From Longimonas halophila (GTDB lineage: Bacteria > Bacteroidota > Rhodothermia > Rhodothermales > Salinibacteraceae): 64,000 nucleotides of DNA. Positions 34,620 to 41,990 of this stretch are shown piece by piece. The notes under the pieces were generated by a model, which saw only the letters and a list, made by a program, of their open reading frames with translations, ran no database searches and had not been told where the DNA came from. Position 1 is the first letter of the stretch. Every line of letters starts with the position of its first letter. A program made the translations under genes and the position numbers. The DNA lies in assembly GCF_002554705.1 (NCBI RefSeq), contig NZ_PDEP01000001.1, forward strand, positions 496,001 to 560,000, in the 5' to 3' direction.

Positions 34620-35454
34620 CGGGCTCGACCGAGGGGTCGTACGGGGCCATGAGCGCCGCCAGTTCGCGGTGCATCTCGGTGTTGCCCGTGCGGTCAGCCC
34701 ACACGAGCAGGTTACGTGCCATGCGCAGCAGAATGGATTTCGAGGGGGCTGCGGCAAAATGCTGAGCATGCGGCTGCACGCTGGCCTTCAGCAGAAACCG
34801 TACACAGTCGCCCCGCGAGAGCGGCTGTCCGCCATTGAACGGGTCCATGAACACCTCGCTGTGCTCGTCCTGGTACTTCACCACAAAGTGATGTGGCAGG
34901 TTGACGCCGTACACGGGCAGGTTCAGGCGTCGGCCCAGGAGCAGGTAGACCACCGACAGGCTAATGGGAATGCCCGTGCGGCGCTTCAGCACCCGCGTCA
35001 GGAAGCTATTGTCGGGGTCCTCGTAGTCATCGTGGTTGCCCGCAAAGTGCAACTCGTTGGCCATGTAGTCGGCCAGATGCAGCGCAGCGTCGCGCCCAGT
35101 GAGGTTGGGATGCGCCTTCTGAAACGAAGCGGCCATGGTATCCAGCTGCGCCTGGGCGTCTTGCAAGTCGGCATCGGGGTAGCGGTACCACGACAGCAAG
35201 AGCGCGCCGCGTTCCAGACTCGGTGTGCTGCTGCGGAGCACAGCGTGCCAGGCGCGCTCCACCATCTCGAAGTGCAGGGGCTGCAGCTGCTCCGACAGCG
35301 CCTCTTGCCGCTCCGGCTCAAGGGTCTGAATGTGCTGGCGCAGCGCCGCAAGCTCATCGGGGCCGTACGTGGATAACTCCTTGCGCACGGCGGTTTGCAC
35401 CGTGGCATCGGGGTCGTCGAGCAGCGTAACGAGCGCCTGTACCGAAGCAGACAT
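34612..35454 (-). CDS. SirB1-family transglutaminase-like protein
   Basis: 280 residues from the ATG at 35454. The signature is RRTGIPISLSVVYLLLGRRL followed by NLPVYGVNLPHHFVVKY, the SirB1 (transglutaminase-like, TPR-associated) core. An N-terminal HEAT-like helical stretch (VTLLDDPDATVQTAVRKELS) precedes it. The biochemical role of SirB1 proteins is not established; the His of the papain-like fold is visible but a nucleophilic Cys is not, so enzymatic activity is doubtful. It is followed at once by the small membrane protein gene. Confidence 0.82.
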   Translation of the reverse strand: MSASVQALVTLLDDPDATVQTAVRKELSTYGPDELAALRQHIQTLEPERQEALSEQLQPLHFEMVERAWHAVLRSSTPSLERGALLLSWYRYPDADLQDAQAQLDTMAASFQKAHPNLTGRDAALHLADYMANELHFAGNHDDYEDPDNSFLTRVLKRRTGIPISLSVVYLLLGRRLNLPVYGVNLPHHFVVKYQDEHSEVFMDPFNGGQPLSRGDCVRFLLKASVQPHAQHFAAAPSKSILLRMARNLLVWADRTGNTEMHRELAALMAPYDPSVEPDA

Positions 35455-35799
35455 AGCACACCGGGGCCGCACGGGCCGTTGGACTAAAGCTAACGTGTGC
35501 GTGTTGCACGACCTACATCCGGTTTGGATTCGCACGAGAGGCATCCATTCCCCGCTCGTGACAGGTGGAGGGCCGGGCATTTTCCCTGACGCGGGCCACA
35601 CCAGTGTCCAACACCGCCCCGCGCCTACGAGGCTGGAACAGGTGACAGGACCAAGGCGAGCCGTCGGTTTCCCCCCTAAACTGTATGCTGTCGCGGTTTC
35701 GCTTCTTCGATGTCATTCCAAGTGCAGTCGAGGAATTGCCTAAGCTCTTTCAACCCTCATTGTGATGATTGCTCTGCAATTATCCCCTCCAACGAAGCG
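35455..35799. other. Gene-free stretch upstream of the SirB1-family gene
   Basis: This 345-nt stretch carries no convincing coding sequence on either strand. It should contain the promoter of the minus-strand unit that begins at 35454. The next 169 nt are a member of the dispersed hairpin repeat family. Confidence 0.5.
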
Positions 35800-35968
35800 T
35801 GTCATGGTGAGCGCAGTCGAACCATCTCCTTGGCGTTTGGCAGATACGGCGGGACAGGGGGCTTTGCCTACTTCGGGGGAGATCTTTATTCACTGCGTTC
35901 ATCAGTCGCTTCGCTCGTGTCAGGACTCCGCACCTGCTGGGCGCAGTTGCTACGCTCAAGATGACAGC
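35800..35968 (+). repeat. Dispersed hairpin repeat R1 (type 1 then type 2)
   Basis: Type 1 unit: TGTCATGGTGAGCGCAGTCG then AACCATCTCC, where ATGGT pairs with ACCAT. About 50 nt later comes a type 2 unit from GGAGATCTTTATT to CTCAAGATGACAG, where ATCTT pairs with AAGAT. The family recurs at 50258, 51441, 55485 and 58029. From 35969 to 36088 no gene is seen. Confidence 0.75.
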
Positions 35969-36088
35969 TTCTGAAGGGAGCGTTGCTCCCCAAAGATTGA
36001 TGTGTGAAGCCGCACTACAAGCTCTTGCCCCGCAGGCAGTCGTTTGTAGCAAGTGTTTGTATTCTTTGCGGATGCGCGGGGCTGGGGC

Positions 36089-37663
36089 TCAGCGTGCAGC
36101 CTGGACGGCATCGTCGGCATGGCTCCAGATGGACTGGAGTTGGGCGTTGGCCTCTTGGGCAGTCTCGGTATCGCCCGCCGCCCCGGCAGCGCGGGCCCAG
36201 CCACGGGTGGCCCACGCACGGCGCGGGGCCCGGTCGAGGGCGATACGGTACTGCGTTTGCGCCTGGGTCGGACGGTCCACCGCAAGCAGCATATCGCCGT
36301 AGAGCTCGTGTACGGGCTTCACGGGGCGCGGCGGACCGTACCGGAGGGGCAGTGCTTCCGCCTCTTCGACAGCCGACTCCATGATGGCGAGAGCGGCCTC
36401 TAAACCCTCCTGCTCCTGCACGATGAGTGCACGGAGCTGCTCGGCCATGAGCGTGGCACGGGCGGTGGTATTATCATCGGGGGCGTTGTCAAGGCGCGTG
36501 CGGAGCGCATCGTGACGGCGCTGGGCCGTGTCGAGATTGTCCTGGGCTACGGCGCGCCAGCCCATCGCGAAGGCATCGGTGGCCGCGTCGAGCAGACTCA
36601 GGTCCTCGGGATCGACGGCGATATCGGTGATGGGATGCGTCCAGTCCTGCGTCTCGACCAGATGCGCGGCTCGCATCCGCACGAAATGCGCCTGGTGCGT
36701 GCCTGCATCGGGCCGCTGCTGGATGGCGGTGTGCATAGTGTCGATTGTGGACTCGGCGGCGGCGTGCTGGCCCTGCTGCAACTGCTCATACGCGAGCCAC
36801 CAGAGCGCGTGGTAGCTACGCGCCTCGATGGACCGCTCCTGCCGCTCCATGCGATCGACGCTGGCCTGCCAGGAGCGCGTGTTGAGTTCGGCGGCGCGCT
36901 CCCACTGTCCGAGTGCTGAGAAGATATGTGCGGGCATGTGCAGCGCATGGGCGGCGTCGGGAGCAATGTCGGAATAGACGCGGGCCGCCCGGAGTCCGAG
37001 TGGGGCGTGGACGGGATCGTCGTACGAGTGGATCAGATAGTGTGCCGCACCGGGGTGTTGCGGATTCGCATCGAACACCTCTTCGACGATGGCCGCGGCC
37101 TGCATGTAGAGGCGCGTATCGCGTCCGTCGTGGCTGGTGCCCAGAATCGAGAGCGCGTGGAAGGCCTGCGCATTGAGATCCTCGGGAAACTGCTCGGCCA
37201 CCTCTGTCATCGCCGTCCGGTACGCATGATCGCGCTCCTGCTTCGATCCGTCGCCATAGAGCGTATGCACCGCCCGCAGATACGCCTTCTCGCGATCGGT
37301 AGGCGCATGATTTAGACGGTCTTCTGCGGTCGGCGCCAACTCGTTCAGGGCCGCGCGCGCCGCCTCCGCATCCTGCTGATACCACAGCGGATGGTTGTGT
37401 GTCATGGCCTCGCCCCAGTAGGCCATGGCGAAGGTCGAGTCGCGCGACTGGGCCGTCTGAAAGGCCGTCCGCGCGTCCTGATACTCAAAGCTATGCAGCA
37501 GGAGCAGCCCCTCCATGAACGCCTCGTGGGCCTCGGGTGCCCCGGAGGTAGGGAATTCAGTTTCTCCCAGCTGGGTGTCTTGGGCGGATGCGAGCAGTAC
37601 GGAGCCGAGGAGCAGAAGCCCCGCCAGCCCACACGAACGGATGCAGGATCGGAAATCGGTCAT
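36089..37663 (-). CDS. Exported TPR-repeat protein, unknown function
   Basis: 524 residues from the ATG at 37663; the upstream extension of the frame is not protein-like. A signal peptide (RSCGLAGLLLLGSVLLASAQ) targets it to the periplasm. The body is alpha-helical with TPR-like helix pairs, for example EAHEAFMEGLLLLHSFEYQD and AFQTAQSRDSTFAMAYWGEA. The segment GAAHYLIHSYDDP and HALHMPAHIFSALGQWE marks a family of secreted TPR proteins of unknown role common in environmental bacteria. It is divergent from the MntA/HepT pair. Confidence 0.8.
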   Translation of the reverse strand: MTDFRSCIRSCGLAGLLLLGSVLLASAQDTQLGETEFPTSGAPEAHEAFMEGLLLLHSFEYQDARTAFQTAQSRDSTFAMAYWGEAMTHNHPLWYQQDAEAARAALNELAPTAEDRLNHAPTDREKAYLRAVHTLYGDGSKQERDHAYRTAMTEVAEQFPEDLNAQAFHALSILGTSHDGRDTRLYMQAAAIVEEVFDANPQHPGAAHYLIHSYDDPVHAPLGLRAARVYSDIAPDAAHALHMPAHIFSALGQWERAAELNTRSWQASVDRMERQERSIEARSYHALWWLAYEQLQQGQHAAAESTIDTMHTAIQQRPDAGTHQAHFVRMRAAHLVETQDWTHPITDIAVDPEDLSLLDAATDAFAMGWRAVAQDNLDTAQRRHDALRTRLDNAPDDNTTARATLMAEQLRALIVQEQEGLEAALAIMESAVEEAEALPLRYGPPRPVKPVHELYGDMLLAVDRPTQAQTQYRIALDRAPRRAWATRGWARAAGAAGDTETAQEANAQLQSIWSHADDAVQAAR

Positions 37664-37840
37664 CGGGCGGCGTCGGTGATTCGTAGAACGCGAGCGGATT
37701 CTTACACCGCATGGGGCGGACTGTGATTCCGGGGAACGCGAGCACCCTCGTGCTACTGAGGTGTAGCGTATCATTGAACCGGACACCGACCGACTGAATA
37801 AGAGACCCACACGCCTTTCAAATCCAACTAGATCTGCACA

Positions 37841-38158
37841 ATGGGAACGACTGGATCGCGCATACGACCTGAACATCGGGCTATGCTGGTTGAGAGGCTT
37901 CGGCCCTATGCCTCCCGGATTGCGCTGTTCGGATCGGCCGCCCGAGGCGCCCTAACGCCGGACAGTGACATCGATGTGCTTCTCACCCTCCGCCCTGACG
38001 ACGAACGCCCGCCGCTTGGGCTCCAATGGTTTGCCTTGGAAGAGGAATTGCATCAGCTGTTGGGGCGTCCGGTCGAGCTTGTCACCGAGCGCGCCCTGAG
38101 CAGACACATGACATCGGTAGCTACAGATCTGATAGTGCTGTATGAAGACGACAAATAG
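37841..38158 (+). CDS. mntA: MntA-type nucleotidyltransferase antitoxin
   Basis: 105 residues. The minimal nucleotidyltransferase motif is intact: Gly31-Ser32 in LFGSAARGALTP and Asp43/Asp45 in DSDIDVLL (GSx10DxD). In characterised pairs this protein AMPylates the HEPN toxin and so blocks its RNase activity. It overlaps the next gene by 17 nt, the standard arrangement of MntA-HepT modules. Promoter space of 177 nt separates it from the divergent TPR gene. Confidence 0.9.
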   Translation: MGTTGSRIRPEHRAMLVERLRPYASRIALFGSAARGALTPDSDIDVLLTLRPDDERPPLGLQWFALEEELHQLLGRPVELVTERALSRHMTSVATDLIVLYEDDK

Positions 38159-38486
38159 GCTGTATCTGCTTCACATTCGTGATGCGATCTGCCAAATCGA
38201 GGCATACACATCGGGTGTAAGCCAACTCATGTTCGAGAATGATACGATGCGGCATGATGCCGTTATACGCCAGCTTGAGATCATCGGCGAAGCAAGTCGG
38301 CATCTCTCAGATGACTTTCAGCAGGAGCATAGCGAAATCCCCTGGCATGCTATTATTGGAATGCGAAACCGCATTGCGCACGGTTATCTGAACATTGATC
38401 TGAAAGTGGTCTGGGAAGCTGTACATCATGATCTTCCTACTCTAAAGCAGTTCGTGGAGCAGCAATTGCAGAAAAGTGGAGGTTAA
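38142..38486 (+). CDS. hepT: HepT-like HEPN ribonuclease toxin (DUF86)
   Basis: 114 residues. The catalytic motif RxxxxHxY is complete: Arg75, His80 and Tyr82 in MRNRIAHGYLNID; the Tyr is the known AMPylation target in this family. The N-terminal helix (LLHIRDAICQIEAY) is typical of DUF86. The toxin should act as a metal-independent RNase held in check by the adjacent nucleotidyltransferase. It starts inside the 3' end of mntA. Confidence 0.9.
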   Translation: MKTTNRLYLLHIRDAICQIEAYTSGVSQLMFENDTMRHDAVIRQLEIIGEASRHLSDDFQQEHSEIPWHAIIGMRNRIAHGYLNIDLKVVWEAVHHDLPTLKQFVEQQLQKSGG

Positions 38487-38530
38487 AAATTGAGAATGGA
38501 AGTAGTGGATGGTGACGATCAGATAAGACG

Positions 38531-38830
38531 TTACCCAAGGTATTGAACCTCACGTCGGATGTTGTCAGCGGCCGAGCCCTCTTTCAGAGCCGACGGCATA
38601 CCCAGATCTACATCCCGGTCCAGCGAGTGCTTAAGGTAGCGTTTTAAGTTAACAAAAGTCAGTAGATCTGGCATTTCGGTAAACGTGACAAGCAGGTCCA
38701 CACCACTTTCGGCGTTCTGATCGCCCCGCACAAACGACCCACAGATGCCGATCTGGTCTACGTGATAGCGCTCACGCAGATACGGCATCTCGTCGTAGAG
38801 CGTCTGCTTTATGTCCGCGAGCGTAGTCAT
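38531..38830 (-). CDS. Solitary MNT-type nucleotidyltransferase with one catalytic Asp missing
   Basis: 99 residues from the ATG at 38830. Gly31-Ser32 of GSFVRGDQ and the spacing match MntA at 37841, but the first catalytic Asp is Gly (ESGVDLL instead of SDxDLL), leaving Asp45 only. The C-terminal RDVDLGMPSALKEG is also typical of the family. No HEPN partner is attached. Loss of one metal ligand suggests it cannot transfer AMP; a decoy or remnant role is inference. It points toward the MntA-HepT pair. Confidence 0.78.
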   Translation of the reverse strand: MTTLADIKQTLYDEMPYLRERYHVDQIGICGSFVRGDQNAESGVDLLVTFTEMPDLLTFVNLKRYLKHSLDRDVDLGMPSALKEGSAADNIRREVQYLG

Positions 38831-38917
38831 AAGACGGAAGGAGCGTGGTGCTTTTTGTTCTATACTCAATATCCAGCTTGTAGGGTTCGGGGTCATATGC
38901 AACTCACAGCGTAGGCT

Positions 38918-38965
38918 CGGCCCCTTCCCAAGTCCCTCAGAGGAGGGGGGATTTAGGGGGAGGGA
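38918..38965. repeat. G-rich dispersed element in front of the helicase
   Basis: The stretch CCCAAGTCCCTCAGAGGAGG continuing to GGGATTTAGGGGGAGGGATG looks like a widely scattered noncoding element seen in Bacteroidota-type genomes (from memory). CCCTC and GAGGG can pair. The 308-nt gap 38831-39138 has no other recognisable content. Confidence 0.4.
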
Positions 38966-39138
38966 TGCTGACGCGTCTTCGAATACGTGTGCCCTCTCAA
39001 AAAAAACAAGCGCTTCCAGCAAGACCCGATGTATTTTGCAGAGACGGGGCCGGGGTGGGTTTACGCGGCTCCGCGTAGTGCATACATTAGAACCTGTTAA
39101 CAACACACTGCCTCTGCATCCACCAGTCCCTCGTCTGC

Positions 39139-40890
39139 ATGAAACGCTCTGTGCGCCTTCCAGGTCTGCATCCGGCCCCCGACTTCACGTTCCGCGACGG
39201 CCAGCGCACGTTCCTTCGGAAGCTCGCAGCCGCCTACGAGCGCGGCGAGCGTCACCATCTGGGCGTGTTCGTGCCCGGATACGGCAAGACCCTCATTGCG
39301 CTGGCGTCCTTCTGCGTGGCGCGGGCGATGGGCGTCTGCGATCAGCTCGTGGTCTTTGTGCCGCGGGGCAACCTGCGCGACCAGTACGCCGATCCGCAGG
39401 AGCTGGCGCAGATGCTGCAATGGATTGGCGGGCCGCGCCTCCCCTTTTCGATTGCGGATTCGGATGCGGTCTTCCTCAAAAATCGGGACATTCCCGTCGT
39501 CATTGCCACGTACCAGTATGCGTGCGGATCGAGCGGCAATCAGGCGCTGCAACAGTATTGCAATCAGGGGGATACGCTGTTTGTGCTCGACGAAATCCAT
39601 CACCTGCCCCAAGAAAGTGCGTGGTCGGATGCGGTGGATAATCTCTCGCATGAGGCGCTCATCGGACTCTCGGGCACGCCCATCCGCAGCGATGGGGAGC
39701 CGCTCTTTGGCGTGCCGCACGACACCATCTCGCACGACGACGGCACCGAATCCACCTTCTACCGCGCCCTGCACGAGGTTTCGCTCCGCGATGCGCATGC
39801 CGAGGGCGAAATCCTGAAGCGCGTAGAGGCACACGTGGTCGATTACACCATCACGATGCAGGAGGAGAACTCGGGCGAAACCGTCGAATGCACGCTCGCC
39901 GAGCTCAAAAACGACATTTCGGCGGATACCGCGACGCTCGATCGCTACTTTGCGCGTCGCAACCTGCGCTTTCACGACGTCTACCTCGACACACTGATTG
40001 GTCCGGCAGTGGGACGCCTGCAGTCGAAGCGGGCGCAGCATCGGGGCAAACACGGCACGGCCGTCCGCAACCACCAGATGCTCGTCATCTGCATGAGCAA
40101 CCGCCACGCTGCCGACGTGCTCGACTTCATGCAGCGCCGCTACGGCTGGCTCTCGGTCACGCGCATCGGACAGGATGTGCCGCCGCAGGAGCGCGAGGAG
40201 CGCCTGGATGCCTACCGCAACGGCGAGGTGGACGTGATGGTGCAGGTCGATATGATCGGCGAGGGCACCGACATCAAATCGATTAGCGTCATTGCCAAGC
40301 TCGACCTGGTGAGTGCCCGATCGAAGTGCCTGCAGCAGATCTTTCGGGGGATGCGCTACTTTGCGCCGTGGTCCGAGGACGCCAACGTGTGCGATGTGTT
40401 CGCATCGGGCGATCTGGGGCTCTCTGACACCCTCAACTGGATGACGCGTGAGGTGCAGGAGGGCATCCGAACCCGGAAGGAGAATGCAAACCGGACACCG
40501 CCCGAGAAGACCACGGAGGACAGCGACCGTAGCGGCTGGTCGATGCAGCAGGTGAGCGAAGGCTCGTTCGAAACGCACCGCGTAGAGATGGAGAACTCCG
40601 GGCGCTTGCGTGTGCGACGACAAGCCTTTGAGGGCAGTCAGCCGTCCACACCCGGCGGGAACGGACTCGACGTGAAGGCCCGCGAGGAGGCGCTGCGGAA
40701 AGAGTGTAGCGAACTGGCGTCGTCGCTCGCCTTTCTGCTTCAGGATCGCGGCAAATCCATTCACATCCGTGATGTCCACCAGAAGGCCAAAGAGCGGTTT
40801 CGGGTAAAGCAGGCCAACATGAGCATCCAACAGCTCGAAAAGAAAAAGAAGTGGTTGGAGCGCTGCACGCAGATGAAGCGGCTGTTTTGA
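39139..40890 (+). CDS. SF2 DEAD/DEAH-type helicase, stand-alone
   Basis: 583 residues. Motif I is VPGYGKT (45-51), motif II DEIH (151-154), motif III SGTP (178-181), motif V MIGEGTDI and motif VI QQIFRGMR (399-406), so the ATPase core is complete. An insertion of about 100 residues (AHVVDYTITMQEENSGETVE ... RFHDVYLDT) separates the RecA lobes. The charged C-terminal 100 residues (SIHIRDVHQKAKERF ... IQQLEKKKKWLERCTQM) may bind nucleic acid. It resembles ResIII-like helicases of restriction, phage or repair systems, but no nuclease or methylase lies beside it. It sits between toxin-type genes and broken fragments. Confidence 0.82.
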   Translation: MKRSVRLPGLHPAPDFTFRDGQRTFLRKLAAAYERGERHHLGVFVPGYGKTLIALASFCVARAMGVCDQLVVFVPRGNLRDQYADPQELAQMLQWIGGPRLPFSIADSDAVFLKNRDIPVVIATYQYACGSSGNQALQQYCNQGDTLFVLDEIHHLPQESAWSDAVDNLSHEALIGLSGTPIRSDGEPLFGVPHDTISHDDGTESTFYRALHEVSLRDAHAEGEILKRVEAHVVDYTITMQEENSGETVECTLAELKNDISADTATLDRYFARRNLRFHDVYLDTLIGPAVGRLQSKRAQHRGKHGTAVRNHQMLVICMSNRHAADVLDFMQRRYGWLSVTRIGQDVPPQEREERLDAYRNGEVDVMVQVDMIGEGTDIKSISVIAKLDLVSARSKCLQQIFRGMRYFAPWSEDANVCDVFASGDLGLSDTLNWMTREVQEGIRTRKENANRTPPEKTTEDSDRSGWSMQQVSEGSFETHRVEMENSGRLRVRRQAFEGSQPSTPGGNGLDVKAREEALRKECSELASSLAFLLQDRGKSIHIRDVHQKAKERFRVKQANMSIQQLEKKKKWLERCTQMKRLF

Positions 40891-40987
40891 GACCCTGCGT
40901 GGTTAGACACTCGCCCCCAGTCTCAAAGCCCCCACCGGGCACGAACGTCCCAGCATCCAGCTCAAGTACAGAGCCGGAGGCCAGTAG

Positions 40988-41265
40988 TACTACCCGGCGA
41001 AAGACGTCTACACCGCCACCAGGCAGTGGCAGCGGCTGGAAGCCATTACCCACCACACCGGCACCGACGGTGTGCCCGCGTACTTTGATGACCTGCGCGT
41101 CTATGCGGTGGGCGGCTCCGGTGATGCGCCCTCCGAGGCCGAGATCCGCGGCCCGGCCTCCGCCGCCAGCCGGAGCTGACCGCGCGCATCAAGATCATGG
41201 CCGAACTCGACATTGCCGAGAAACGCCGCCCGCAAGACGGTCGCATCACCGTCGGCCCCGATTGA
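40988..41265 (+). pseudogene. Broken gene fragments, including a GspE/PilB-type ATPase piece
   Basis: Frame 1, 41170-41265, reads [20 protein letters not shown] flanked by PELTA and ITVGPD-stop, a clear match to the conserved 'RIKxMAxxDIAExRxPQDGR' segment of type II/IV secretion ATPases. Frame 2 from 40988 reads WQRLEAITHHTGTDG then YFDDLRVYAV, like a fragment of a secreted or RHS-type protein, and ends at 41179. Neither has a start or flanking domains. They look like debris of two different genes joined together. No intact pilB is in the window. Confidence 0.68.
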
Positions 41266-41309
41266 CCTGCAGGCAAGATAGCCATTAGTCTGCCGATGGG
41301 GGCCAGAAT

Positions 41310-41343
41310 AGATCTGACAGGTCTCCGAAGACCTGTCAGATCT
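41310..41343. repeat. Perfect inverted repeat, 15-bp arms
   Basis: AGATCTGACAGGTCT at 41310-41324 and AGACCTGTCAGATCT at 41329-41343 are exact complements around CCGA. No T-tract follows directly and no gene ends within 40 nt. It is probably a REP-like element, or the footprint of a mobile element next to the broken fragments. Confidence 0.7.
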
Positions 41344-41375
41344 CTATCTAAGGGTTATTTGCCTTAATTGTCCCG

Positions 41376-41418
41376 GCTGATTTGTGCATCCCAATTCTGA
41401 AATGATGCACAAATCAGC
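41376..41418. repeat. Second perfect inverted repeat, 15-bp arms
   Basis: GCTGATTTGTGCATC at 41376-41390 and GATGCACAAATCAGC at 41404-41418 are exact complements with a 13-nt spacer. It is AT-richer than its neighbours. It could terminate the minus-strand DUF123 gene or be a repeat unrelated to the one at 41310. Confidence 0.65.
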
Positions 41419-41439
41419 TTAACGTAAACACATTTATAT

Positions 41440-41448
41440 TGCAATAAC
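41440..41448 (-). promoter_or_regulatory. GTTATTGCA motif downstream of the DUF123 gene
   Basis: Exact GTTATTGCA on the minus strand, 5 nt beyond the stop at 41454. No gene starts after it, unlike the other copies. Confidence 0.35.
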
Positions 41449-41453
41449 AGATA

Positions 41454-41948
41454 TCAGGTTGTCTGACTCGTCTCTACCCACACGGGAGTTGCATCAGGAC
41501 AGGCCTCCTGCAGCACAGCTTCGATCTGCTGGCGCACCGTCCGATAGGAAACCTTTCCTTCTGCCTCCCACCGCATAAAGTGCGCCCAGCATCCGCAGTC
41601 GGAGCTGCCCAGTCCCTTCTTCGGAACGGATGTACTGTTAGTATCCAGTAGTGCGCGTGCCCAGGTGCATTCCAGTTTTGTATCCGCATAGCTGACCCAT
41701 GCGCCCTGCAGCGTGCAGTGTGGACGGATGTAGTCGATGTGCCAGTGCTGAGCGTGGTCGGTACGGGCGTGGCGACGTACACGGGCTGCAATTCCACCCG
41801 GACCAAAGGCACTCCCCGCGTACAGATATACGCCGCTCTGCAGCACGACCGTTCCTTGGGCACCGACTTCTACAATTTGTTCCTCGTTGCACTGCATGAC
41901 AAGCAGATACGTCCCTGTATCGCTTTTCAGCAGCGGTGATTTGTTCAT
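41454..41948 (-). CDS. DUF123 family protein (GIY-YIG-like/Uri fold)
   Basis: 164 residues from the ATG at 41948. GTYLLVMQCNEE and VYLYAGSAFGPGGIAARVRR are the beta-hairpin and conserved GSAfGpGG-R loop of DUF123, which resembles a GIY-YIG nuclease core. The C-terminal part (SSDCGCWAHFMRWEAEG) has the conserved CGC. The family is sometimes fused to endonuclease III; function is uncertain. It is 43 nt downstream of malic enzyme, and its ATG abuts a GTTATTGCA motif. Confidence 0.8.
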   Translation of the reverse strand: MNKSPLLKSDTGTYLLVMQCNEEQIVEVGAQGTVVLQSGVYLYAGSAFGPGGIAARVRRHARTDHAQHWHIDYIRPHCTLQGAWVSYADTKLECTWARALLDTNSTSVPKKGLGSSDCGCWAHFMRWEAEGKVSYRTVRQQIEAVLQEACPDATPVWVETSQTT

Positions 41949-41957
41949 TGCAATAAC
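41949..41957 (-). promoter_or_regulatory. GTTATTGCA motif directly abutting the DUF123 start
   Basis: On the minus strand GTTATTGCA runs straight into ATG at 41948, inside the 43-nt gap after malic enzyme. The placement is identical to the copy at 475. Confidence 0.5.
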
Positions 41958-41990
41958 GGATACAATAGCAAGGGTCAGCATCATTGCTCG

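Noticed and set aside
39097-40830. Long minus-strand open frame (577 codons) opposite the helicase
   Set aside because: It is composed of His/Arg/Val/Leu-rich sequence with no domain, as expected from the reverse strand of a GC-rich gene whose own frame has all helicase motifs.
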